Source of the DNA: Glandiceps talaboti | Lineage: Eukaryota > Hemichordata > Enteropneusta > Spengelidae | Assembly: GCF_964340395.1 (NCBI RefSeq) | Contig: NC_135567.1 | Location: 13,477,091-13,537,090, forward strand | Direction of reading: 5' to 3' | Length of the DNA: 60,000 bases | Part shown: positions 1 through 11,439 of the stretch, one piece after another | Numbering within the stretch: the first letter of the stretch is position 1 | Layout of the letters: each line of letters begins with the position of its first letter | Notes under the pieces: model-generated | Databases searched by the model: none | Told to the model about the DNA's origin: nothing | The model's input: only the letters and a program-made list of their open reading frames with translations | Program-made: the position numbers and the translations under genes

Positions 1-468
1 AGGTGTCCAGTCACCCATCCCCCCACCTCCCGGGCTCATGAAAAGTATAAATTATTCAGAAAAAAGAAGAATACATGTACGTAATTTTAGAAATATTTCC
101 TTGTGAGGTCTAGCATTGATAATCGTTAATTTTGAAAGTGTTAAATTTGTCAATGTGAACTAGGGCATGCTGCACACAAACAAATACAGAGCAAGAATTG
201 TTTAATATAAATTGCAATTTGCTTTCTCATTAATGTTTGTATCTAAGCAGTTTCACTGATTCTTGAAGGCTTTCAACACTATGGTGGGCCATTTCACCAC
301 TTGCAATTTGCATTGTACATATTCTCTTTCTCACAACTTGAAGGTACTTTTAAAGACAACCCCCTCCTCCCCTGTGGAAGAAGATTAAATTTCCTGTGTG
401 AACTTAGTATATGACATTCATACACTGTCTTTGCATCACCTAAACTGTGGATTCTCTTTGTTTTACAG
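1..468. other. 5' flank or first intron of the cathepsin L gene
   Basis: No coding exon is seen here. The stretch ends in a pyrimidine-rich tract and AG (467-468) that reads as a splice acceptor just upstream of the cathepsin start codon, so a non-coding first exon probably lies upstream of the window or within this AT-rich stretch. Confidence 0.5.
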
Positions 469-475
469 TTTCAAC

Positions 476-718
476 ATGCTGCGTATCGCACTTCTAGCAG
501 CCATAGTCGTGGCAACAGTAGCCGCCCCATTTGCTGAGCAACTAACACCAGCATGGGAATCATGGAAGAGTTATCATGGCAAACAATATGACATCTCAGA
601 AGAGCAAGTGAGAAGGTTAATTTGGGAAGAAAACTTTGATTACATCAACAACCATAATTTTGAACACAGTATTGGTAAACATTCCTATACCATGGAGATG
701 AACAGATTTGGTGACTTG
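476..718 (+). CDS. Cathepsin L exon 1 (signal peptide and prodomain)
   Basis: Encodes residues 1-81. It begins [20 protein letters not shown], a signal peptide, and ends with the prodomain motif MNRFGDL at a phase-0 donor (TTG|GTAAGT). The exon itself starts at 469 after an acceptor, so it carries 7 nt of 5' UTR. Confidence 0.93.
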
Positions 719-3700
719 GTAAGTGTGGAATGTTTTCTACAGTGGGGGTGTGTCTGCAATTCATCAACCTAAAGTGACCCTTCTGGGTGAACATCTCAAC
801 TTTTAATACTTTGAAGCTGCAAAGTAATTTACTCATTGACAAAGGTTTTGAACTTGGATGTCCTTACAATCTATACTGGTTTCCCCCTAAATTTTAATAC
901 TTTGAAGCTGGAAAGTAATTTACTCATTGACAAAGGTTTCGAACTTGGATGTCCTTACAATCTATACCGGTTTCCTCCTAAATTTATCGCTATTTTCTCA
1001 TTATCGGTAGTCATAATTTTGAAGCAATGTTTTATTTTCATTTTCATTTCAGAAACACCACGAGTTCCGTGCCATGATGAATGGTTATAAAATGCATAGT
1101 AATTCAACCAAGACGAAATCAGCATCTACATTCCTTGCTGCTAGCTTTGTAGTCTTGCCAGACACAGTTGATTGGAGGCAAAAGGGTTACGTCACCCCTG
1201 TCAAAGATCAGGTGAGTTTGTTTATTCCTTGGTGTAGGGGTGGATGAGTGGGTTAGAGGAGGGTAGGGCAGCTTCAATTATTCCTACCCATGAGTACAGT
1301 TTATGTCACTTTTCTCAGAGGCAAGAGGAGTTCAATATATGGTGCATTGTGTAGAGCAGTGTTCCCCCAGATGGTTTTCACATATCTGGCCCGATATCCT
1401 TTAATTTTTGCCGATAAGTGATCAGTTGTCCAGATACGCTATCAGATTGCTTAGGATTCAGTAAATTGCATGTTACGTTGTTCATCTGTAACTCTGTCAG
1501 CTGATGCCTTTGTTGTTTTCAATGTATACTCACAACATTTGTATTGATCCTTCACACATAAGCGGCAAGTAGAGTATAGTAATCATATCTAGATAAAACA
1601 CATGTGAGGTCATTTATGTGATTGGAGGGCATAAAAGGTCGTTGGCGGTCAGGTAAAGTCATGTGATCGGATATGCTGAATATGGATGTGAGGTATTGGT
1701 TACATTTCCTCTTTCCCATTATGCATGACATTGGGAAAACCCACATTTCCTGTTCTCTTATGAGTAGATTATTTCAGTAACATGCTCTAAATGAATCTAT
1801 ATCTGTCAGTCTATTTTGTAAATTTATTTATGTAGTATTACGGTAGTCATGACAACTAAACTTCCTCTTTTCTCCTTAAGACGGAAATTCTCTATCAAGC
1901 TACCAGATTTATAAAGTGTGGTCATATGTGAGAGTAATTTAAGTGAATAGAAAATTATAGCTGTAACAGTTCACTTAAGTCTAGTTCCTACATTTGTCCC
2001 CTGTTTATGACGCGTCCCCAGTGACGCATACATCCAAAAAAAGGCGTCCCAAGTGTCAAATAGTGCGTCAAATACGCACAAATAACGCGTTAACGCGACC
2101 TCTGTATGTTATGATCACTATGATCATCTCTGCCGTGGAGAGATAGAGATCGTGATTGTAGAGAACATGGAGAGGTATAGGAGCTAGACTACAGTTCACT
2201 TGGCTAACTCTGACTACAGGCACAGACAGTAACTGTTCTTGTACGCAGTCACTTCAGGTATATATTATTAGGGGATAAAATCTTTTACACTTTGTGGCGA
2301 GACTAATTCAGATCAGTAGAAAATTACAGCTGCAACAGTTAACTTGTCTTACTATTGGCTACAAACATAGACAGTTTTCGTGTAGTTCTTGTACAGTCAC
2401 TTCAGGTGTATAATAAGGTAGTCTGGAGGCGGATGTAGTCTCTAACTAAAGTGGAGAGGTGTAAATTGTAACGATACTGTATAGGAACTAGACTATGTGA
2501 GTGGAGGTGTAAATTGTAATGATACTGTATAGGAACTAGACTATGTGAGTGGAGGTGTAAATTGTAACGATACTGTATAGGAACTAGACTACGTGAGTGG
2601 AGGTGTAAATGGTAACGATACTGTATAGGAACTAGACTACGTGAGTGGAGGTGTAAATGGTAACGATACCGTATATGAACTAGACTATGTGAGTGGAGGT
2701 GTAAATGGTAACGGTACTGTATAGGAACTAGACTAGTGAGTGGAGGTGTAAATGGTAACGATACTGTATAGGAACTAGACTATGTGAGTGGAGGTGTAAA
2801 TGGTAACGACACCGTATAGGAACTAGACTATGTGAGTGGAGGTGTAAATGGTAACGATACCGTATAGGAACTAGACTAATGTTTAGATGATAATAATAAT
2901 AATAATAATCTTTATTTATACTGGATAGTTCTTTAAGTATATAAACACTTATCTCCCAAGAAGTCCAGTGAGGGCCATCCCTCATGGGCTCAGTGTTAAT
3001 ACAGGAGGAAATCGGAGTACCCGGGGAGAACTTGCGTTGTTTGGTAGAATGAAACTGGACGACACTCTTCTTACTTACAGTGGTAAATTTAATCAAACCC
3101 TGAATGTGTTCGAACCCTGCCCGCAGTGGTAAAAGACAAGTGGTTTAACCACCCGGCCACCAACAATCATATGATGGTGAAATCTTTTCACTTTGTGGCA
3201 TTTCATACTGATGTATATATGGTCCTATTTTTGTTTGCCTTGTGCAACTGTTCAGAACATTTATGAAATATATGACTTCCAGACAGATGCAAAATAATAT
3301 GATTGCTTACATTTGCATACAATGTTGTCAAATTTGCATAATTGATTGCATTTACATACAATGTCCTGAGTGGCATGATTGTCACATGACTTATTTGTCA
3401 CAATAAAGATGGCATGAGAAAAGATTCAAAAATAGAACTGTGGTAGAAGTTAGTATCACATGATGGTGTTAATGGAACTTCCATATAGTTTACTACTGTT
3501 TGCAGAGCCTACTGTAACAGCTTGTTGTATGAATTATAGTGGAATCATAAAAAAAACTTGATATGCACAGCAATTGGAAAGATGCCAAGCTAGCAATGAC
3601 ATGTCCTAACTACCTGGCAATCTTCCCAGTTAATATAGTCTAGTCCCCTGTATGGTATTGTTACAATTAATACACAATAGTTTAGTTAGAGACCATGTCG

Positions 3701-6700
3701 GCATCCAGACTATGGGTAGCTAGGCTACAGACACCGGCTGGAAATCTCCCCAGGTGCTTTTTTGTTCATTCTGAATTTCTCTCTCATATTTTCGGGTGGA
3801 AGTCCCGCTGGGCAACTAAACTTTGTAATAGGATAAATATATGGCTATATTGATATGTAACTTTTGTAGGTATATTTTCTCATTTTTAGACATTTTATGT
3901 AACCAGAAGTGTTACTTTAACTCCTGTTTTCACAAGGCATAAGGTTAAAGTCTGCACCAGTCCTATGTTAACACCAGACTAGCTTAGTGCTAACACTAGG
4001 CTGACACTAACACCTCACCAGTATGTGTTAGCAACTGGAAGGGTTAAAGTCTGCACCAGTCCTATGTTAACACCAGACTAGCTTAGTGCTAACACTAGGC
4101 TGACACTAACACCTCACCAGTATGTGTTAGCAACTGGAAGGGTTAATGTCTGCACCAGTCTTATGTTAACACCAGACTAGCTCAGTGCTAACACTAGGCT
4201 GGCACTAACACCTCACCAGTATGTGTTAGCAACTGGAATGGTTAATGTCTGCACCAGTCCTATGTTAACGCCAGACTAGTTCATTGCTAACACTGGGCTT
4301 GCACTAACACCTCACCAGTATGTGTTAGCAACTGGCAGGGTTAATGTCTACACCATTCCTATGTTAACACCAGACTAGCTCAGTGCTAACACTAGGCTGG
4401 CACTCGCACTTCACCAGTATGTGTTAGCAACTAGAAGGGTTAATGTCTACACCAGTCCTATGCTAGTAAATCAAAGCTGACATGTTGAAATATGTTACAT
4501 GAATACCTCTCACCACAGAGTAGTCAATACTTGAAAATTATCAGGGTATTCAATACATGATTGTCCTTGTGGTACTATGTAATCTAACCTTTGACCTCTC
4601 ACAAGTGATATACAATACTGTAGAGAGTGCTCCATTGTTCCCAACCACAAATCAGACACTTGTTATTGTACTGTACTAAATTTTTCTTCTTACTATGCAA
4701 TATAATTTTCTGACCTTTGAACCTTTAGTCATCAAGTGCCAATAGGGAACTTGCAAACCGCCATGTTGAATGTGGCATCATGGGAAATGTGATTAGAAAT
4801 ACCAATCAATTAGTATTATAAACAATGTTGATACATTGTAACCACAAATAATCAATTCATAGTTACCCTGACCATTGTGGGAGGTTCATTTTATCAGTAG
4901 CTCCAGATTAGGTATTATGATAACCACAGATAATCCCACAGTCCTTTGCATCTGAGCATGCTCAGTTTGGATTGCAAGTTCCCTATTGTCTACCCTTTCT
5001 ACCTGTATCTCCCATCATGGAATTTATGAATAAATTACAATAATCCAATATCATATTATGTCATTCCAGGGTCAGTGTGGTTCATGCTGGGCATTCAGTA
5101 CTACAGGATCCATGGAAGGACAGACATTCAAGAAAACCGGAAAACTTCCCGACCTCAGTGAACAGAATCTGGTGGATTGTTCTGGAGATGAAGGAAATGA
5201 GGGTTGCAACGGTGGATTGATGGACCAAGCTTTTGAATATATTAAGAAAAATGGTGGAATTGATACAGAGGAATCATACCCATATGAAGCAGTTGTAAGT
5301 TGTATTTGTCTATCAGTCAGTCAGTTAGTGAGTTATTGGGTGAGTTAGTCAGGCAGTGAAGCATTTGAATAAATTAAAACCAATGATATCGATAGATTCA
5401 TTATATCAGAATGAAGCAGTAACTTTGTACTAATCAATTAGTGAGTGAGTGAGTCAGTCAGTCAGTCAGTAAGTGAATGAGTTAAATTAAAACCAATGAT
5501 GATACTGATAGATTCATTATATCAGAATGAAGCAGTAAGTTTGTACTAATCAATTAGTGAGTCAGTCAGTAAGTCAGTCAGTCAGAAAGTGAATCAGTCA
5601 GTCAATGAGAGATATATTAGTTGTATTTAATGTTTCAAATTGAAGTGATGTTGGAGCAGTATTGCAACGTTGTTCATACAATCAACTCTGTCTTCTGAGA
5701 ATACTTTTGCTGGATCGCGTGCTGAGGCACGGAATATTACCGATGTGATCGGTTTGAATGACGATAACCGCAAAATGGAAGTGACTGCAACCTGTGTTGC
5801 CGGCAGTGGTAAAACATTTCGAAATAGCGCCATTGTGATGAAGTTGAACATTTACAGGAACTTTCTTTGGTATTTTATATTTTCAGGATGACACATGTAG
5901 ATTCAAATCTCAGGACGTAGGAGCTACCTGTACAGGATATACTGATGTTGAGAGTGGTAATGAAGATGCCTTGAAACAAGCAGCTGGTACAGTCGGCCCA
6001 ATTTCTGTCGCCATTGACGCCAGTCACCAGTCATTCCAATTCTATTCAACAGGTAAATCACTGTCTGTAGTTTATGTGAAGTGTGTCCTCTAGTGATAAC
6101 CAAATTTTGTTGTTTCGAGTCAAAGTGAGAAAACTGGGATTTCTTGTGAGTCCACTACATAGTAAGAGATAGGGCAACACCACATTTTGGTGTCATTACA
6201 AATTGTGTGCACAGTGGCACATCAAATTGGTTTAGAGGGCAAACTCACCACATAGTAAGAGATAGGGGAACACCAAATTTTGGTGTGTCACTAGAAATTG
6301 TGTGCGTCAGTGGCATGTCAAATTGGCTTAGAGGGAACACTCACCACATAGTAAGAGATAGGGGAACACCAAATTGTGTGTTTCAGTGGTGCCTCAAATT
6401 AGCTTAGAGGACACACTGCTAAGAATTGACTCTCAGAGATGTTGGTGTTTGGTTGTGAACTGTTTTGCTATACCACTGCCGACATCAGACTGTGGACGTA
6501 CAGAACATGTTACAAACAATTTTGCTTTCTGTTGTGCAATTTGTTTTAATTGTGAATATTTTTCTGTTACCTGTAGGTGTTTATGATGAACCAGAATGCA
6601 GCAGTGAAGAATTAGACCATGGTGTCTTAGTTGTAGGATATGGAACAGAAAGTGGATCAGATTATTGGCTTGTGAAAAATAGGTATGTACATATGTTGTA

Positions 6701-7794
6701 GCCTGCTGAACATCAGATTGTGTATTTTGTAAAAACTTTTACACTGTTAAAATACTTCTGGTCTGTTTATGAAATTGACCCATGGTGCAGTTCAGATTTA
6801 CCATTACTGGGACAAGCCATTAGCCAAGCAAGTGGACTTGTTATCAAAGAGTACCAATATTTACACATGTGATGATGGTCACAAGTAAACAGCTGTAAAA
6901 CATTTTATTACCCACCGGCACTACTTTTGGCATTTCAGTCAATTGAGGCAAACCTTATCTCCGTCTTATATCAGTTGTTATCAATTTATTAGGCTATTAT
7001 AAGTAACGCTACAAACAGCTTTAGAGATGCAAACAACTTTTATGACACCCGTTTTCGCCTGGCAAGCCCGCGGGTTTGTTGCACTTGGACAGCTAATGGC
7101 TTGTGACTGTCATGAATTCGGTGAACCCTTTACTATGTGTAAACTGAAAGAAAAAGTTCAGAACTATTGTATGTGGCCAAGAAAGTCAACTTTTATTTGA
7201 GACTGGGACAGGATAATTTTTCAATATACCGGTACACCAAGTAGTCAGTTTGAAATCTACTTTGAATAGGCTTGCCTTGATAGCACTAGGATTTATGTTG
7301 CTTGGGTCGGTGCATCTGTTGTTGTTTTTTTGTTTTGTGTGTGTGTGTGTGTGGGGGGGGGGGGGTGTTGGAAGTGGTAACCTCTATAGATTTTATTAGA
7401 GTATTTCTGAAAATTATTTCCAGTGTGAAATCTACTCATGAATGGCGCCCCTAGTGGTCAAACCATACATTCTTTTGTTTTCAGTGATATTGCATGATGG
7501 TAAAAATGACATTAAAATTGTATTAAGGTTGATGTGTGTACTCTATGGTGAATTTTTTTTAATTGGACAATTTCCTCGTGGTCAAATTTCTAAGCACATT
7601 AGAAATGAAAGTGAGATAATTAAGATAAGATATGCTGCAATTACTATATAAATTATCCAGATTAGTAACCTAAGTTTTTTTTCTTTAATTACAGCTGGGG
7701 TACTGTGTGGGGAGACCAGGGATACGTTTACATGTCAAGAAACAAAAGTAACCAGTGCGGTATCGCTACCTCAGCCAGCTACCCTCTTGTCTAG
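476..7794 (+). CDS. Cathepsin L-like cysteine protease, complete six-exon gene
   Basis: Papain-family (C1A) lysosomal or secreted endopeptidase made as a preproenzyme. Coding exons are 476-718, 1053-1211, 5070-5294, 5887-6052, 6577-6682 and 7695-7794. All junctions are GT-AG and in phase, giving 332 aa, close to the usual length for cathepsin L. Residues 1-17 form a signal peptide, residues about 25-85 are an I29 inhibitor prodomain (ERFNIN-like helix, then MNRFGDL), and the mature enzyme starts near residue 116. The catalytic set is complete: oxyanion Gln136 and Cys140 in GQCGSCWAF, His279 in [11 protein letters not shown], and Asn299 in KNSWG. The protein ends with the typical [12 protein letters not shown]. 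The start at 476 was chosen because it follows a splice acceptor by 7 nt and gives a good signal peptide. The family is certain. L versus a close paralogue (V, S, K-like) is inferred from the ERFNIN prodomain and the C-terminus. Confidence 0.95.
1053..1211 (+). CDS. Cathepsin L exon 2 (end of prodomain, mature N-terminus)
   Basis: Encodes residues 82-134, from [12 protein letters not shown] through the activation site region VVLPDTVDW to VTPVKDQ. Phase 0 on both sides, acceptor TTTCATTTCAG and donor CAG|GTGAGT. Confidence 0.93.
2450..2880. repeat. 48-bp minisatellite, about 9 copies, cathepsin intron 2
   Basis: Tandem units of about 48 bp sharing GTGAGTGGAGGTGTAAATGG followed by TAACGATACTGTATAGGAAC and TAGACTAT. 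Copies differ by a few substitutions, and the last unit abuts the SINE tail at about 2884. Confidence 0.9.
2884..3165 (-). mobile_element. tRNA-derived SINE with (ATT)n-type tail
   Basis: Read on the minus strand, the 5' head at about 3165 resembles a tRNA, Ser-like by eye. It has a pol III A box (3149-3159, TGGCCGGGTGG) and about 33 nt later a B box (3106-3116, GGTTCGAACAC). The body runs to a trinucleotide tail near 2889-2910. A second copy of the same head lies at 41931-41985. Class is well supported; the family name is unknown. Confidence 0.75.
3943..4461. repeat. About 99-bp minisatellite, 5+ copies
   Basis: Tandem units of about 99 bp, each containing TGCACCAGTCCTATGTTAAC, CAGACTAGCT, GTGCTAACACTAGGCT and CACCTCACCAGTATGTGTTA. 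Copies are about 90-98 percent alike by eye. Located in cathepsin intron 2. Confidence 0.9.
4740..4988. mobile_element. Palindromic MITE, AATAGGG family, copy 1
   Basis: A non-coding element of about 249 bp bounded by perfect 17-bp inverted ends CAATAGGGAACTTGCAA and TTGCAAGTTCCCTATTG. Internal sequence such as CATCATGGGAAATGTGAT is shared with copies at 45358-45593 (opposite orientation) and 26012-26080 (partial). Confidence 0.88.
5070..5294 (+). CDS. Cathepsin L exon 3 (catalytic cysteine)
   Basis: Encodes residues 135-209. It starts exactly at GQCGSCWAF with the catalytic Gln and Cys and contains [13 protein letters not shown], a cathepsin L hallmark. Phase 0 on both sides. It is separated from exon 2 by an intron of about 3.86 kb packed with repeats. 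Confidence 0.95.
5340..5612. repeat. Direct duplication with (GTCA)n blocks
   Basis: Two diverged copies of about 110 bp share TAGATTCATTATATCAGAAT and TTGTACTAATCAATTAGTGA, separated by AGTC/AGTG microsatellite stretches. In cathepsin intron 3. Confidence 0.75.
5887..6052 (+). CDS. Cathepsin L exon 4
   Basis: Encodes residues 210-264 plus one base, including the conserved [17 protein letters not shown] stretch. Acceptor TATTTTCAG, donor ACAG|GTAAAT, phase 0 in and phase 1 out. Confidence 0.93.
6095..6420 (+). repeat. Interspersed repeat (GAGATAGGGGAACACCAAAT family), three tandem copies
   Basis: Three partial copies with the shared core CACATAGTAAGAGATAGGGG then ACACCAAATTTTGGTGT. Single related copies are at 20225-20340 (same strand) and 22785-22945 (opposite strand), so this is a dispersed family rather than a local tandem repeat only. 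Confidence 0.75.
6577..6682 (+). CDS. Cathepsin L exon 5 (catalytic histidine and asparagine)
   Basis: Encodes residues 265-299 plus two bases, carrying [11 protein letters not shown] (His279) and YWLVKN (Asn299). Phase 1 in and phase 2 out. The Ser of NSWG is formed across the next splice. Confidence 0.93.
6683..7694. other. Cathepsin intron 5
   Basis: Intron DNA with a (GT)n(G)n run at about 7335-7365. No additional exon is recognised; the short open frame at 7442-7651 has no family resemblance. Confidence 0.6.
7695..7794 (+). CDS. Cathepsin L exon 6 (C-terminus and stop)
   Basis: Encodes [16 protein letters not shown] through [12 protein letters not shown] and TAG. Acceptor TTTAATTACAG. 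The open frame through 7755-8000 in another register is spurious. Confidence 0.93.
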
Positions 7795-8035
7795 AATGGA
7801 CTCACCTTGATAGTACTAAAATTGCTGTTGCTTGGGTCGCTACATTTCTGCATGCGGGGAGAGTGGGCAACCTGTATAGATTTTATCAGAGTTTAATTCT
7901 GAAAGGTGCTTCCGTATGTTATTCTGTGCTACTGCAGAAGGTTCACTGGCCAGTCGTCGTCAATATTGTCTTCAAACCAAATTTTTATGAAAATTTCTGA
8001 TAATTTTAAAAGAAATATTTTCATCATCAGTTTTG

Positions 8036-8041
8036 AATAAA
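8036..8041 (+). terminator. Candidate polyadenylation signal of cathepsin L
   Basis: AATAAA 242 nt after the stop codon, in an A/T-rich 3' UTR. Use of this site is inferred. Confidence 0.5.
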
Positions 8042-8049
8042 AATTGTAG

Positions 8050-10084
8050 TATAGTTGAAGTTGTTAAAAAAAAATGTTATTTGAGTGAAACAAGACCTTG
8101 ATTGGAGTAAACAAATTTGATAAATGAAATATTTCTGTCAGGTCAAAGTTTAGATGTTATGTCATTGTTATTAAAATTATATGCAAATTAATTATATATT
8201 GATGTATGTTTTGCAATTGTGTATTGTTATGTAAAGTGAATTATGATTATGAAATGATAGCTTAGGGGGCCTCAATGTTGTTATAACAGCTCGGGCCTCC
8301 ATGCTATGCTCTTGCAGGAACACTGCTACTAGTACTGGCACAAGGCTTTTCCTATTGTAGCAATTCTTTGTGAATTGCAAAATTGAAATAATTGATGTAC
8401 AGCAATTTATTCATCTTTTTGAGACAAGAAAAAGTGAACCACTCAGGCCAGCAGTAGAAGACGAATTATGTTTGTGGGGAACTTAATATTGGTTGGGCTG
8501 TTTTGTATTTTTTCCTGCTTTCCTTATTATTGTGTGTCATTATTTATCATATTTACTTATTTTCTGTTTAATGTTCTCTCTTTTTCTGAACTCGTCTGCC
8601 AACTGCAACTACTATTTCTGCTTTTAGTGAAGCCCAAGAAAAGTAGTTGATGTAACCATTGAATCTGAAAACAATATGGCTGCCATTCAAGATGCGCATC
8701 CAATATGGTTGCCATTCAAGTTGCTTTCAATATGGCTGCCAGAATCACTCATATCAAGAGTTCAAAGGGCAAAGGTTAATAGGTTAAAAGTTTTGTACAG
8801 TGAATAATGTGTGTTTGAATTTTATGCATTGATTGTGGAGAAATTTTTACGCTGAGAAATCATTTAATCAAAAATCTGATAGCAATGCAGATCAATGCAG
8901 GCATTATCCAAGATTTTAATATGCTAATCGTTTTCGCTTTTAGCAATTAATGATTGGTAATGATATGATGTGATGTGATTTGATTTGAACTTTGACCCCC
9001 ACCATTGAGGGGGTGCTTGACCCTTTTGTGAGAACCAAGATGCACTGCACATCTCATGTATATTTTTCAATTTATTTTTTTGAGTATTTTCATGTGGGTT
9101 TGTTGATACCTTAAAAGGACTCTGTAACTTTTGTTTATTCTCAAATTGAACAAAACACAGACAGTATCACTTCAATTAGACATAAAAATCTTCCTTCATT
9201 TCTCAGGAAGCATGATGGCAATAATTCACTTCATTCTAAGATTCTATTCCGTGCAGCAGCAAAAAGAGAAAATTCAAAAGAAATGATGATTTTAAGGATG
9301 AAATGTATTTTGTCTTCAAAAAATGCAAAATTATTCGAAAATTCTCAGCACAGAATTCATCTTGCAGTGTATCTTGGTCAGACAGGTCACTTTTTGCTTT
9401 GATTTTATTTTATACATGTAGTACTCTAACAAATTGACAGATTTCTGTCAAAAAATTCTCAACTTTGTCACATAATTTGCTGCTCTATGTTTTTGTAGTT
9501 TTCATGTTTTTTTTTGCTTTGCGAGATTTTGATGTATTTTAAAGATATACTGATAGATAAAATAAAAAGAATAACAATTTAGTTTTGTTTTGGGACATTT
9601 TTTGTGATTGTGGGTTGTATGTAAAATAAATCTGAAAAAGCGGACTGAAAATGTAAAATTAGTTGTAATAAACCTCGTCTGTGTGTTGTAATTCCATGAT
9701 TACAAAGACTTGTCGTTGGGGGCGCTCATTTTTATGGCTACTGGCATAACCCCAGAAAGTCTTGGGGGGGGGGGGGGCAGTATGTGTATGACTTCTAAAG
9801 GTTAGGATGTATGAATTATGGAAAAATTAATAATCTTTCTACCATAGGGTTACTTATTTCAACACAAAAAACTACAAGTTGGGGAATACAGGATAACTGC
9901 CATGAAGGTGTCGCCAATCTTTAGCGATCCGAACTTATGTGCTACGTGTTTGACTGTTGAGCCAAATTCCTCTTAATTTCAAATGTTACAATATTACTAA
10001 CTCAACCTATGGCCTTATTTGCATGACTTGTGCCATCCTGACAGTGTGAAAGTCAGATACATTTCTGTTACTATTTCCCCTAGA
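8050..10084. other. Intergenic region downstream of cathepsin L
   Basis: No gene recognised. AT-rich DNA with short local duplications (CAATATGGCTGCCATTCAAG-like at 8670-8745) and poly-G runs near 9765. Open frames here lack family resemblance. Confidence 0.6.
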
Positions 10085-10433
10085 TTTAAATGGGTGAGGG
10101 TGTGGAGGGATGGGGGAACCGTTAAGATAGTGCCGAAGGGTTCGAGTGTGTGGTGTGAGGGGACCATTAAGAGAGCACTGAAGGGGGTGAGGCTATGGAG
10201 GTGTGAGGGAACCATTAATTGTGAAGGTGTGGGGGAACGAACCATTAAGAGAGTGCTGAAGGGGTGAGGGTGTGAAGGTGTGGGGGAACTATTAAAAGAG
10301 TGCTGAAGAGGGTGTGGAAGTGCTGCTAGTGACCAGAGTCATTAAGAGAGTGCTGAAGGGGTGAAGGTGTGGATTGGTGGGGGAACCATTAAGAGAGTGT
10401 TGATGGGGTGAGGAAGGTGTGGGAACCATTAAG
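10085..10433. repeat. Minisatellite, left part, interrupted by a transposon
   Basis: Degenerate tandem units of about 40-48 bp built from GGGAACCATTAAGAGAGTGC then TGAAGGGGTGAGGGTGTGG. The array stops inside a unit at ATTAAG (10428-10433) and resumes at ATTAAG (16378-16383). Confidence 0.85.
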
Positions 10434-11439
10434 TACTTTTTCCAATGCACATATTGCTCATTAAATCTGCCATACTTAGATAGATCTGTGAAAGAAGGAA
10501 AATGACACTTGAATGACTAAAATCGGATAAGAACTGTTGAAGATAGTTTTTTAAAGTATTAAATTTTCCGATTTTTTTCTGCCACAATTTTGAAATTTTG
10601 AAAATTTGAGTTTCCTTCATTTTTAAACCATAATTTCAACAAGAAAATGACATCTTAAGAGCATTTAATTTGTTTTACATACAGAAAAAGTATTTGTAAA
10701 CTTGGGCAAAATGGCATTAATACAAGTATATATCATATGTGAATAAACGTACACTGAAATCACAACTTTGTCTAAAAATCAGTTGCGGCAGAAAACTTTT
10801 CCAGAAAAAGTCCCCCTAATTACGTATGCATATTTCTTGTAAAGCTCTTTCTATTCATGCCATCAGCATGAAATTTGGGATTTGTATGTTTCAATGGGTG
10901 CTGAATCCAATGTCACCATTCAAAAATTTGTAATAGGGCTACAAATATGAGATTCCAAATATATGCAAATGAGGCGGGCCAAATTATGCAAATGTACACG
11001 TAAAATATGAAAGAGAATAAAATAAACTGTATTTATTATAATTAGTCAAGTTATCTTTGAATTTTAAATTGTCCCTGCAACAAAAAACAAAACATTTTTG
11101 ATTTTTCCAAAAATGCATATTTCTGATATGATCCTGTTACAAAAGACAAACTAGACAATGATGTCTTCACCATGACAACCACTAATGAACGTTTCAGTTC
11201 AGTTTTTCTCTGAAAAAAAGCAAGAGGAAATACTGTGTAAGTGTGGCATCTTTGGACCTGGTACCTATCTGATAAGGTAAGTAGTCTAAGTACTATCAAT
11301 GACTATCATCCAGTCATAAACACTTGTTCAGTAATTTTGAACTCTTGGAATGAGTAGTTGAATAGTTGAGACATAAATCAGTGTGATGTGATGATTACAA
11401 AGACAAAGTACACTTTTGCCTGAACACAAGACAGTTCAC

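Noticed and set aside
3106-3159. tRNA gene
   Set aside because: A and B boxes are present but the cloverleaf is not intact and a SINE body and tail follow.
5627-5891. Open frames on both strands upstream of cathepsin exon 4
   Set aside because: Intronic; neither has family resemblance and the true exon starts at the acceptor at 5886.
7755-8000. 81-codon frame at the end of cathepsin
   Set aside because: Out-of-frame overlap with the last exon and 3' UTR.
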